Both the position numbers and the translations under genes were made by a program. Below are positions 7,876-15,563 of a DNA stretch of 22,577 nt, piece after piece. The DNA is taken from positions 1 to 22,577 of the forward strand of contig JBEIFW010000037.1 of NCBI GenBank assembly GCA_040382215.1. The letters run 5' to 3'. This DNA comes from JBEIFW01 sp040382215 (lineage in GTDB: Bacteria; Actinomycetota; Acidimicrobiia; Acidimicrobiales; Ilumatobacteraceae). Below the pieces are notes generated by a model. It had not been told where the DNA came from, made no database searches, and saw nothing but the letters and a program-made list of their open reading frames with translations. How positions within the stretch are numbered: position 1 is the stretch's first letter; each line of letters opens with the position of its first letter.

Positions 7876-8762
7876 GTCGGCTCCCCGTTGGTCACCATCG
7901 TCCCGATCCCTTCGTCGGTGAAGATCTCGAGCAGCAGCACGTGCGGAATGCGACCGTCGAGGATGTGCGCCCGCCGCACTCCGCCCCGCACCGCACCGAC
8001 GCACGAGGCGATCTTGGGGATCATGCCCCCGGTGAGCGTGCCGTCGGCCATGAGCGCGTCGAGTTCGTCGGCGGTCGTGCGCCGAATGAGGCTGCCCGGA
8101 TCGGCGACATCGCGCCGGACCCCCTCGATGTCGGTCAGGTAGATCAGCTTCTCCGCCCCCAGCGCCGTGGCGAGCACGCCGGCCACCGTGTCGGCGTTGA
8201 TGTTGTACGCCTGCCCGAGCTCGTCGGCCCCGATGGTCGCGACCACCGGGATCAGGTCCTGGGCGAGGAGCCGGAGCAGGATCGCCGGGTTCACGTCGGT
8301 CACGTCGCCGACGAACCCGAGCTGTGGGTCGCGCGCCTTGGCCCGCAACAGGCCGGCATCCTCACCGGAGACCCCGACCGCCAGCGGTCCATGGACGTTG
8401 ATCGCAGCGACCAGCTGCGGATTCACCTGACCGCGCAGGACCATGCGGGCGATGTCGACCGTCTCCCGGTCCGTGACGCGCAGACCGTCCCGGAACTCGG
8501 GGACCTTCCCCAGGCGGCTCATCAGGTCGCTGATCTGCGGCCCGCCACCGTGGACGACGACGGGCCGCATCCCCACCGCATGCATCAGCACGACGTCCTC
8601 GGCGAACAGGGCGAGCGCGTCGTCCTCGCTCGCGCCGGCGAGGGCGTTGCCGCCGTACTTGACGACGACGACCTTGCCGGCGAAGCGCCGGATGTACGGC
8701 AGGGCCTCGACGAGGACCTCGGCCTTGTCGGCTGCGCCGGTGAGTCGATCGTGCCCGGTCAC
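7872..8762 (-). CDS. argB: acetylglutamate kinase
   Basis: This 296-residue amino acid kinase family enzyme phosphorylates N-acetylglutamate, the second and often arginine-inhibited step. Motifs in order are VVVKYGGNAL (phosphate-binding Lys and glycines), VVVHGGGPQI, YNINADTVAG, LTDIEGV and GGMIPKI. The start is GTG at 8762, overlapping the argC TGA (GTGA) and giving a usual N-terminus ahead of LVEALPYIRRFAGK. The argC-argB junction leaves no room for argJ, which most actinobacterial clusters carry between these two genes. Confidence 0.95.
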   Translation of the reverse strand: MTGHDRLTGAADKAEVLVEALPYIRRFAGKVVVVKYGGNALAGASEDDALALFAEDVVLMHAVGMRPVVVHGGGPQISDLMSRLGKVPEFRDGLRVTDRETVDIARMVLRGQVNPQLVAAINVHGPLAVGVSGEDAGLLRAKARDPQLGFVGDVTDVNPAILLRLLAQDLIPVVATIGADELGQAYNINADTVAGVLATALGAEKLIYLTDIEGVRRDVADPGSLIRRTTADELDALMADGTLTGGMIPKIASCVGAVRGGVRRAHILDGRIPHVLLLEIFTDEGIGTMVTNGEPT

Positions 8763-9784
8763 GGGTACACCCCGACGGCGCTGAGTCCGGCGGTCTCCGT
8801 GATGCCGAGCGCGACGTTCATCGCCTGTACCGCCCCACCGGAGGCACCCTTCGTCAGGTTGTCGATCGCGCACAGGACCATGACCCATCCGGTGCGCTCA
8901 TCGACGCGGGCGCTCAGGTGGACCGCGTTCGATCCGAGCGTCGCCTTCGTGGACGGCGAGTCCGGGCGCACCGAGACGAACGGCTCGCCGGCGTAGGCCC
9001 GCGCCAACGCCGCCAGCACCGAGGCGCTGCTCGCCGGCGCAGCCGGCCGGGCGTAGCACGTCGCCAGGATGCCCCGGTTCATCGGCGCGAGGTGCGGCGT
9101 GAACAACAACTGCGCCCCGATCTCCTGCTCCATCTCCGGGGTATGGCGATGGTCGAGCAGGCCGTATGCCGTGAAGTCCTCGTCGACGGTGCAGAACAGG
9201 CTCGTGTGCTTGAGGCCGCGGCCGGCGCCCGACACCCCGCTGGCGGCATCGACGACCACCCCGTGGGACTCGATCAGGCCGGCGTCGACCAACGGCGCGA
9301 GGGCGAGCGTCGCCGCCGTCACGTAGCAGCCTGGGGTGGCGACGAGGCGAGCGCCCCCGAGCTCGTTGCGGTGGCGCTCCGGCAGGCCGTAGACCGCCTC
9401 GGCCAGCAACGCCGGCTGGGTGTGCTCGAAGCCGTACCACCGGGGGTAGAGCGACGCGTCCTTCAACCGGTAGGCGGCGGACAGGTCGACGACCACGCCG
9501 ACCCGACCGACTAGTTGGGGCGCGAGCTCGAGGGAGGCCTCGTGGGGAAGGCCGAGGAACACTGCGTCGAGCCCGTCGCAGGCCGCCGCATCGAACTCGC
9601 CAAAGACGAGATCCGGGTAGGCGACACTGAGGCTGGGATAGAGGCTCGCCGCCAAGGTTCCCGCCTGCGTATCACCGGTTGCGAGCACGACCGTGCAGTC
9701 GGGGTGCCCGGCGAGGATCCGCAACAACTCCAACCCGGTGTACCCGGACGCACCCACGATGCCGATCCGTTTCTTGGCCGTCAC
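8759..9784 (-). CDS. argC: N-acetyl-gamma-glutamyl-phosphate reductase
   Basis: This 341-residue NADPH-dependent enzyme reduces N-acetylglutamyl phosphate to the semialdehyde, the third step of the pathway. The N-terminal nucleotide-binding loop is GIVGASGYTGLELLRIL, and the active-site Cys lies in ATPGCYVTAATLALAPL. The later HRHTPEMEQEI and LTKGASGGAVQAMNV segments are typical. This is the first gene of the arginine operon. I place the start at GTG 9784 because the alternative GTG at 9802 overlaps a proposed -10 box; the longer form would add six residues. No strong ribosome site precedes either start, so a short or absent leader is possible. Confidence 0.94.
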   Translation of the reverse strand: MTAKKRIGIVGASGYTGLELLRILAGHPDCTVVLATGDTQAGTLAASLYPSLSVAYPDLVFGEFDAAACDGLDAVFLGLPHEASLELAPQLVGRVGVVVDLSAAYRLKDASLYPRWYGFEHTQPALLAEAVYGLPERHRNELGGARLVATPGCYVTAATLALAPLVDAGLIESHGVVVDAASGVSGAGRGLKHTSLFCTVDEDFTAYGLLDHRHTPEMEQEIGAQLLFTPHLAPMNRGILATCYARPAAPASSASVLAALARAYAGEPFVSVRPDSPSTKATLGSNAVHLSARVDERTGWVMVLCAIDNLTKGASGGAVQAMNVALGITETAGLSAVGVYP

Positions 9785-9801
9785 GAGTGCATGACCATAC
9801 A

Positions 9802-9830
9802 CCTATACGAATGATGATGCACAGAAATAA
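9802..9830 (-). promoter_or_regulatory. candidate arg operon promoter
   Basis: On the minus strand TTATTT (9830-9825) and TATAGG (9807-9802) are separated by 17 bases. The -10 match is fair and the -35 match weak. A candidate ArgR site fills the spacer, which would be a natural repression layout. Confidence 0.35.
9806..9821 (-). promoter_or_regulatory. candidate ARG box (ArgR operator)
   Basis: The minus strand reads TGCATCATCATTCGTA, an imperfect dyad resembling the TGCAT-N4-ATNCA pattern of known ARG boxes. It is AT-rich against a very GC-rich background and lies just upstream of argC. A weaker second half-site with ATGCA lies at 9792-9788. The match is by eye only. Confidence 0.4.
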
Positions 9831-9915
9831 CCCGCCAGACTCACTCGCTGCCACCGACGTGGGGTCGGCAGTGTGAAAGGATTGCTGCGGGTGGAGTCCG
9901 ACGAGGAGTTCACCC

Positions 9916-10512
9916 ATGACCGGTTTTCGTTTCCTGGCCGCCAGCGTCATCGCCGGTTGTGGGCTTGCCGCCTGCGGCGGCTCGCACAAGCCGACCGTCG
10001 CCTCCGTAACGGTGATGGCGACGACCACGATGGTGACGCTGCCCCCGGCCGCCACCGTGGTCACCCCGGCACCTGCGATCGTCATGCCGGCGGTGGAATC
10101 CCCGGCGGCCACGACGGTCGCAGCCCCGCCAACCACGGTGGCCCCGACGACGACCGCGGGCGCTCCGACACGCACGTCCTTCGTCGATGCGACCGCGATG
10201 GTGAAAGCCGCTGTGGGTGGCGAGGTCGCCGGTGCCACGCCGGAGACGTTCGCCCAGAAGGCCGCGGCCGACCTGCGCAAGGCCCTCGCCGCTCGATCCG
10301 GCGGCGAGAACGCCGCCGTTCGAGTCGGCTGGACCAGCACGGGGAATCCGGTCGGAGTGGTGCTCGTCGCCACGAGCACCGGGCTCCCGGGGGTCTCGCA
10401 GCGGGAGTTCCACCTGAAGGTCGCGAAGACCTCCACCGGACTCAGCCTGACCTCGGCGGCCGTCGTCGACGTGTGCGCCGCACCCCGGGCGCGCGAGAAC
10501 GCGTGCCGGTGA
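9916..10512 (+). CDS. Thr/Pro-rich putative lipoprotein, unknown family
   Basis: I do not recognise this 198-residue protein. It starts with a short positively charged stretch and hydrophobic core and has a lipobox L-A-A-C with Cys at residue 20, so it is probably a lipid-anchored exported protein. Residues about 24-83 form a low-complexity Thr/Pro/Ala/Val linker with repeated APTT- and TTV-like words. The C-terminal part (about 84-198) looks folded, with many Val/Ala/Gly residues and two Cys near the end that could form a disulfide outside the cell. The ribosome site GAGGAG lies eight bases before the ATG. It is divergent from argC and convergent with the DUF4230 gene. Confidence 0.8.
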   Translation: MTGFRFLAASVIAGCGLAACGGSHKPTVASVTVMATTTMVTLPPAATVVTPAPAIVMPAVESPAATTVAAPPTTVAPTTTAGAPTRTSFVDATAMVKAAVGGEVAGATPETFAQKAAADLRKALAARSGGENAAVRVGWTSTGNPVGVVLVATSTGLPGVSQREFHLKVAKTSTGLSLTSAAVVDVCAAPRARENACR

Positions 10513-10528
10513 TCGTCGTCGCAACCCG

Positions 10529-10552
10529 TCCGGTCAGGGGCGACTGACCGGA
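10529..10552. terminator. hairpin between convergent genes
   Basis: TCCGGTCA (10529-10536) pairs perfectly with TGACCGGA (10545-10552) across an 8-base loop. It lies between two convergent stop codons and includes the stop codon of the DUF4230 gene. There is no T-run, but stem-only terminators are proposed for actinobacteria. It could serve both strands. Confidence 0.45.
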
Positions 10553-11205
10553 GCCGTCTCCACGAAGGTGACCGTGACCCGTTCGAACCCGAGCGATCGC
10601 AGCAGCGACGTCAGCATGATCCGGGTGTTCTCCTCCGCCCGCTCCCGCAGCGACGTCGCCTTGGCGGCCTCGGCCATCTTCGCCTCGGCCGCAAGGTACA
10701 GCGGACGGTCGCTCGTCGGTTCCGACTGGAAGATGCCGGCGACCCGATCGAACAGGCCACGGGAGCGAGCGGCCACCCGGCTCTGCTCGGTGTCGACGAC
10801 CGGTTTGCCCAGGACCGCCCGGGGGAGGCGTATCGACACGGCGCCTCGGTCGGCGGCCAGGACGACGGCCGAGTCGGCCAGGGCCGCGAAATCGACGGTT
10901 GCGTCCACGGAGCCGACGGCGATGAAGAGCGTGCGTTCTCCGGCGATGAACGACGGGAGGTACTTCACGTCCCGCTCGGTGTCGACGATGACCTCGAAGT
11001 TCGCCGACGCCGCTCTGTATTCCGAAAGGTCCCGCAACGTCTGCAGCACCGGCGGCGGGCTTCGGTCGACCGTCGTGGTCTCGAACAGCTCACCGAGGCG
11101 CGCCGCAAGGAGCGCGCTGCCGAGCCCGAGTGCGCCGACCACCACCGCAACGACCACCACGGTCACCCCGATCAGCCCACTGCGCCCGGTGGTCCGCTCC
11201 CGCAT
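10534..11205 (-). CDS. DUF4230 family membrane-anchored protein
   Basis: This 223-residue protein has one N-terminal membrane segment (about residues 10-35, Val/Ala/Leu-rich) and a body probably outside the membrane. The segment NFEVIVDTERDVKYLPSFI and the mixed helix/strand C-terminal part resemble DUF4230, a family of unknown function. A helical region rich in Ala, Glu and Lys (AAEAKMAEAAK) precedes a C-terminal strand. The ATG at 11205 is chosen over upstream codons because GGAGGGG lies just before it. The gene starts 47 bases from a divergent YqgE gene and may share its control region. Assignment to the family is from memory of its pattern. Confidence 0.8.
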   Translation of the reverse strand: MRERTTGRSGLIGVTVVVVAVVVGALGLGSALLAARLGELFETTTVDRSPPPVLQTLRDLSEYRAASANFEVIVDTERDVKYLPSFIAGERTLFIAVGSVDATVDFAALADSAVVLAADRGAVSIRLPRAVLGKPVVDTEQSRVAARSRGLFDRVAGIFQSEPTSDRPLYLAAEAKMAEAAKATSLRERAEENTRIMLTSLLRSLGFERVTVTFVETAPVSRP

Positions 11206-11252
11206 GCGCCCCTCCTCGCGGCCACGCACCCGCAGCCGGTAGAACAACTCCT

Positions 11253-11768
11253 GTGATTATCCCTGCGCTCGAAGGACGGCTGCTCGTGGCGACTCCGCCA
11301 CTCGTCGATCCGAACTTCGACCGCACCGTGGTCCTCCTGCTCGACCACGGGGACCATGGTGCCCTGGGACTGGTCATCAACCGACGTCACCCCGGGCAGA
11401 TTCCCGACCCGCTGGCTCGATGGCGTCCGTTGCTGGCCGCTCCCGGCGGGCTGTTCGTCGGCGGACCCGTCGGGACCGACGGCGTGATCGGGTTGGCTCG
11501 GTCGTCCTCCCCGCCCGGCTGGCATGCGCTCGATCTCGCCGAGGATCCCCCGGACGGTGGCGACGTACGGCTCTTCCTCGGGTATGCCGGCTGGGGCCCC
11601 GGCCAACTCGAAGGCGAGATCACCGCACACGCCTGGGTGGTCGTCGACGCCGTTCCCGGCGACGCCTTCCACCCCGAGCCCGAGCGGCTCTGGCGCATCG
11701 TGCTCGGCCGCCAACCCGGACGGCTCCGGTGGCTCTCGAATTTCCCCGACGACGTGTCGGTGAACTGA
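11253..11768 (+). CDS. YqgE/AlgH family protein
   Basis: This 171-residue protein belongs to the YqgE/AlgH (DUF179) family, whose biochemical role is unsettled. Typical features are the N-terminal GRLLVATPPLVDPNFDRTV, then LLLDHGDHGALGLVINR, FVGGPV and FLGYAGWGPGQLEGEI. The start is GTG at 11253, which gives the usual short lead before the conserved GRLL segment. No ribosome site precedes it, so a leaderless message is possible. The frame stays open further upstream, but that part is antisense to the DUF4230 gene and not conserved. Confidence 0.92.
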   Translation: MIIPALEGRLLVATPPLVDPNFDRTVVLLLDHGDHGALGLVINRRHPGQIPDPLARWRPLLAAPGGLFVGGPVGTDGVIGLARSSSPPGWHALDLAEDPPDGGDVRLFLGYAGWGPGQLEGEITAHAWVVVDAVPGDAFHPEPERLWRIVLGRQPGRLRWLSNFPDDVSVN

Positions 11769-11789
11769 CGGTCGCTCACCCGATCAGTT
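11763..11789. terminator. weak hairpin spanning two convergent stop codons
   Basis: AACTGA (11763-11768) pairs with TCAGTT (11784-11789), and further bases inside can pair with one bulge. The stop codons of the two convergent genes form the base of the stem. There is no T-run. It may end transcripts from both sides. Confidence 0.3.
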
Positions 11790-12977
11790 GCGAAGCACGT
11801 TGCGCCAGGCGACGTCTTTGTCGGTCCGAGGCTCGGCAGGCAGACCGAGCGCCCGTTCGCCGACGATGTTGCGCTGGATCTCGGTCGTCCCGCCCTCGAT
11901 GGAGTTGGCCCGGCTGCGCAGGAAGAACTGCCGGGCCGTACCGGCCGGACCGACGTAGCCGAGGTGGTCCTCCCGACGGAAGGTGTAGTCGTACCCGACC
12001 AGCGCGTCGGCACCGAGCAGGTCGACGCAGAGCTCGTAGATCCGCTGGTTCAAGGTGCCGAACGCGAGCTTTGCGATCGAACCTTCCGGTCCCGGCGTCC
12101 CGGCCCGCCTCGCAGTGGCGGCACGCTGGTTGGTGAGCCGGAGCACCTCGGCCTCGGCCCACAGCGACAGCAAGCGATCGCGGTGGACCGCCGTGCGACG
12201 ATCGGCGGGCACCTCCGACCAGATGCGCAGCGCCTCAGCGATTGCGCCGCTCCCCCGGACCGGAGCGCGCCCGCCGCCGCCGATCGAGGTCCGCTCGTTC
12301 GACAGCGTGGTCATCGCCACCCGCCAGCCGTCGCCCACGTCGCCGATCCGGTCGGTGTCGGGGATGCGCACGCCGGTCAGGTACACCTCACTGAACTCGG
12401 CCTGTCCGGTCATCTGCCGCAGCGGCCGGACCTCGACCCCGGGCGAGGTGAGATCGAGACCGAAGTAGGTGATGCCCCGGTGCTTGGGCTGATCGGGGTC
12501 GGTGCGGGCGATCAGCATGGCCCGGTTGCAGAGGTGGGCGTTCGTGGTCCAGACCTTCTGGCCGTCGACCACCCACTCGTCGCCGTCGCGCACGGCCCGG
12601 GTGCCGAGGCCGGCCATGTCCGACCCCGAGCCGGGCTCGGAGAACAGCTGGCACCACGAGTCCTCGCCGGTGAATGAGCGTCGCAGAAGCCGCCCGCAGA
12701 GCTCGTCGGAACCGTGAACCGCCATCGTCGGACCGGCGAGGATCACCCCGCCCCCCGAGGCGAGCGTGTTGACGGCGATCCCTTCACCCTGGACCCGGCG
12801 GATCACGTCGAACTGCCGGGACGGCACTGCGGCCAGGCCGCCGCGCCCTTGCGGGTGATGTACCCACGCCAGCCCGAGGTCGAACAACCGGCCCCGCTGC
12901 TCGAGCGGGTCGGCGGGCGCGGTGGCGAGCATCTCGTCGATCGCAGCATCGACCGGATCAGCAGCAGGTGCGGTCAT
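11784..12977 (-). CDS. acyl-CoA dehydrogenase family protein
   Basis: This 397-residue flavoprotein of the acyl-CoA dehydrogenase family is expected to oxidise an acyl-CoA at the alpha-beta bond using FAD. Typical pieces are FSEPGSGSDMAGLGTRAV, DGQKVWTTNAHLCNRAML, the middle beta-domain ending in VGDGWRVAMTTLSNERTS, and the C-terminal IEGGTTEIQRNIVGERALG. This ending is common in the many FadE-type enzymes of actinobacteria. The ATG at 12977 follows GAGG by five bases. No beta-oxidation partner lies beside it, so the substrate cannot be guessed. It appears to be transcribed alone and is convergent with the YqgE gene. Confidence 0.93.
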   Translation of the reverse strand: MTAPAADPVDAAIDEMLATAPADPLEQRGRLFDLGLAWVHHPQGRGGLAAVPSRQFDVIRRVQGEGIAVNTLASGGGVILAGPTMAVHGSDELCGRLLRRSFTGEDSWCQLFSEPGSGSDMAGLGTRAVRDGDEWVVDGQKVWTTNAHLCNRAMLIARTDPDQPKHRGITYFGLDLTSPGVEVRPLRQMTGQAEFSEVYLTGVRIPDTDRIGDVGDGWRVAMTTLSNERTSIGGGGRAPVRGSGAIAEALRIWSEVPADRRTAVHRDRLLSLWAEAEVLRLTNQRAATARRAGTPGPEGSIAKLAFGTLNQRIYELCVDLLGADALVGYDYTFRREDHLGYVGPAGTARQFFLRSRANSIEGGTTEIQRNIVGERALGLPAEPRTDKDVAWRNVLRN

Positions 12978-13115
12978 CGGGACCTCGATGTCGGCAGGGC
13001 AGGGGCGCGCGTGATGCTCGCGCAACCCGAATTGAGGCCTCGAACACCGGGACTTGCCAACTAGGCCCTCCGAACCAGCTACGTTGCGCGCACCTCGGAC
13101 TGAAGGGAGCCCACC

Positions 13116-13283
13116 ATGGGCGCAATCATCGGCCTCATCGTCGCAGTCGTGTGCGCAGTGGTCTGCGTCAACCTGGCCAAGAAGAAGGGGAAGAGCGTGC
13201 CGCTCTACGGCATTCTCGGGTTCCTGCTCGGGCCGATCTGGTTGATCGTGGCCCTCGTGGTCAAGCCGTCCAACCAGGCCTGA
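13116..13283 (+). CDS. small two-segment membrane protein, 55 aa
   Basis: A short reading frame begins at ATG 13116 after the ribosome site AAGGGAG with six bases between, and ends at TGA 13283. It encodes a Gly/Ile/Val-rich membrane segment (about residues 2-19), a basic loop AKKKGKSVPLYG, a second segment (about 32-49), and a short tail. This is the pattern of a small hairpin membrane protein with the basic loop facing the cytoplasm. I do not recognise a named family. It lies between a divergent acyl-CoA dehydrogenase gene and a co-directional DUF2254 gene 43 bases downstream. The clean ribosome site and coherent topology make it likely real. Confidence 0.75.
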   Translation: MGAIIGLIVAVVCAVVCVNLAKKKGKSVPLYGILGFLLGPIWLIVALVVKPSNQA

Positions 13284-13326
13284 ACGCTTCAGCGCTCGGA
13301 GGACGTCGGCGAAATCGGGGTGCGCA

Positions 13327-14610
13327 GTGCGGGCCCGACGTCCTCCGGCCGAGGCGATCCGCTGGTTCACCTTCCGTGAACGGATCGCCCCATCGTTATG
13401 GTTCCTACCCGGTGTGTTCGCCGCCGGAGCCTTCGTGTTTTCCCGCTTCACCGTCTGGCTCGACCAGCGCCTCGCGTCGACCAAGGCGCCCGGCTGGATG
13501 ATCGCCGCCGACGCCACCGCTTCGGCGGCCCTGACTGCGACGGCGGCCACGGCGATGCTGTCGTTCGTCGCCGTGGTGTTCTCCACGACACTGGTCGCCA
13601 TCCAGCTCGCCGGGGGCCAGTACTCACCACGAGCCGTGCGGATCTTCGTTCGCTCTCGTTTGACCCACGTGACGCTGGGTCTGTTCCTGGCCACGTTCGT
13701 GTTCGCGCTCAACGGCCTGGTGGAGGTGCGCTCGCGGGCGGGCACGGTCGTGCCGGCGGTGACGGTCACGGCGGTCTACCTGTTGCTGCTCGCCACGATC
13801 GTCGCGTTCATCGCGTTCGTCCACGGCATGTCCAAAGTCCTGCGGGTGCAATACCTGCTGACGAAGATCACCGACGACGGCCGAGGCACGATCGACGAGG
13901 CCTTCCCACCGGCTGCGAGCTACCTCGAGGTCCGCGACCAAGAATTCCCTGCGGGCATCCCGGTGCGGAGCCGGCGCCGCACCGGTGTCGTGCAGGCGAT
14001 CGACCGCCACGGCCTCGTCCAGTACGCCCGCATCCACGATCTACGGATCGAACTGCTCGTCGAGGCCGGCGAGTACGTGGGCGTCGGCACCCCGGTCGCC
14101 CGCGTGAGCGCAGCCCCGGCCGATGGCGACACCGTGGCGCAGTGGTTCCTGCTCGGCACGGAGCGGACCCTGGTCCAGGACCCCGGGTTCGTGCTGCGCC
14201 AGCTCGTCGACATCGCCAGTCGTGCGCTCTCCCCCGCCGTCAACGACCCGACGACGGCCGTGCAGGCCGTCGACCGCATCACCGACCTGCTCGGCTCGGT
14301 CGCCGACCGGCCCGACCCTGCCTGCTGCTACGTCGACGAGCAGGGCGTCGCCCGGCTGTGGACCCGCGAACCGGGCCTGGGCCGCCTGGTGCAGTTGAGC
14401 TTTGTCGAGATCATCCGCTACGGCGCCGATGCGCCGCAGGTGGTGCGGCGCCTGCGGGCGGCGTTCGACGCGCTCGACGGCCTCGTACGACCCGACCTCG
14501 CCGCGGTGCTCGACGAGTTGCGCACCCTGCTCGACCGGGCGGCTGCCGCTGCGATGCCCCCGGCGCTCCACGACCTCGCGCTGGAGGCCGACCGGCACGG
14601 GCTCGGGTGA
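13327..14610 (+). CDS. DUF2254 family membrane protein
   Basis: This 427-residue protein matches the DUF2254 family of predicted membrane proteins of unknown function. The N-terminal part has about four membrane segments (roughly residues 22-42, 63-93, 113-133 and 141-165). FSTTLVAIQLAGGQYSPRAV between the second and third is a family hallmark. The remainder is a soluble, probably cytoplasmic domain with RTGVVQAIDRHGLV and SRALSPAVNDPTTAVQAVD. The start is GTG at 13327. Its TGA overlaps the GTG of the following GH16 gene (GTGA), so the two proteins should be made together. A channel- or transporter-like role is sometimes suggested for the family, but nothing here proves it. Confidence 0.9.
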   Translation: MRARRPPAEAIRWFTFRERIAPSLWFLPGVFAAGAFVFSRFTVWLDQRLASTKAPGWMIAADATASAALTATAATAMLSFVAVVFSTTLVAIQLAGGQYSPRAVRIFVRSRLTHVTLGLFLATFVFALNGLVEVRSRAGTVVPAVTVTAVYLLLLATIVAFIAFVHGMSKVLRVQYLLTKITDDGRGTIDEAFPPAASYLEVRDQEFPAGIPVRSRRRTGVVQAIDRHGLVQYARIHDLRIELLVEAGEYVGVGTPVARVSAAPADGDTVAQWFLLGTERTLVQDPGFVLRQLVDIASRALSPAVNDPTTAVQAVDRITDLLGSVADRPDPACCYVDEQGVARLWTREPGLGRLVQLSFVEIIRYGADAPQVVRRLRAAFDALDGLVRPDLAAVLDELRTLLDRAAAAAMPPALHDLALEADRHGLG

Positions 14611-15563
14611 ACCGGGTGCTGCGCAGCGGGTATCGATCCTCTTGGCCCGGGCTGGTGGTCGCCGCTGCGGTCCTGAGCGCTTCGGCGTGTATCGCCCCGG
14701 ACCCGCCATCGGCCCCAAACGCCCGCTTCGACGTGGCGCTCGACGAGGGGTTCGAGAGCGACCGTCTCGACCCGCAACGCTGGATCGCGTACCACAACCG
14801 CTACGGGCACGGGAACAACGAGCTGGCGTGCCTCACCCCGCAGAACGTCGTCGTCGCCGGCGGCACCCTTCGCCTGACCGCTCGGGCCGAACCGACCCGC
14901 TGCCCGGACGGGGTCGAGCAGCCCTACCGCTCGGGCTTCGTGAGCTCGCGAGAGCTGGACCGTTGGTACCCGCTGTTCGGGCGCTTCGAGATCCGGGCCC
15001 GGGTGCCCCACGGCCAGGGCTTGTGGCCGGCGTTCTGGCTGCGGCACCGCACGGGGGCGGGCACGGCCGAGGTCGACGTGCTCGAGGTGTTCCACAGCCA
15101 GCGTCCCGGATCGGTGTCGCACGCCGTCCACCTGCCCCGCACTCGAGGGGTGAATGCGTTCCGCCGGACGGTCGATCTCGAGCCGTTGCCGCCGGCCGGG
15201 TCGCCCGGGGTCTGGCACGACTTCGCCGTAGACATCCGTCCGGTCGGAGCGACCGGCGTCCGATTCGTGTTCTCGTTGAACGGGACGGTCACCGGCACCT
15301 TCACGGATCCCGACGCCACCTGGATCACGGAGGCCCCGGCCGAGGCGAGCTGGGATCTCGCCGTCAACCTCGCCGTCGGTGGCAACTGGGTTGGCGACCC
15401 GGCCCGGGATCCCGGTTGGCTGCCGCTCGTCGGGCGCTGCGCCCGCACCGGCGAACCCCCGGCCGCCGGACCAGGGTCGTGCCCAGCCGACGGGGTGCGT
15501 TTGGCGACGTTTCCCGCGACGTTCGAGATCGACCGAATCCGGGTGCTCGCCTACCGCTCGTGA
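14607..15563 (+). CDS. glycoside hydrolase family 16, exported
   Basis: This 318-residue protein is an exported beta-glucan-type hydrolase of family GH16. The catalytic signature EVDVLE lies at residues 155-160, with Glu155 the expected nucleophile and Glu160 the acid/base. The upstream NNELACLTPQNVVVAGGTL and GQGLWPAFWL segments are typical of laminarinase-like members. The N-terminus has a basic start, a hydrophobic stretch and ASAC at 25-28, a plausible but not ideal lipobox, followed by a Pro-rich spacer. The substrate (laminarin, lichenan, agar or other) cannot be told. The GTG start at 14607 overlaps the DUF2254 stop; a second GTG four codons later is possible. Its 3' end overlaps the convergent antiporter gene by 13 bases. 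Confidence 0.92.
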   Translation: MNRVLRSGYRSSWPGLVVAAAVLSASACIAPDPPSAPNARFDVALDEGFESDRLDPQRWIAYHNRYGHGNNELACLTPQNVVVAGGTLRLTARAEPTRCPDGVEQPYRSGFVSSRELDRWYPLFGRFEIRARVPHGQGLWPAFWLRHRTGAGTAEVDVLEVFHSQRPGSVSHAVHLPRTRGVNAFRRTVDLEPLPPAGSPGVWHDFAVDIRPVGATGVRFVFSLNGTVTGTFTDPDATWITEAPAEASWDLAVNLAVGGNWVGDPARDPGWLPLVGRCARTGEPPAAGPGSCPADGVRLATFPATFEIDRIRVLAYRS

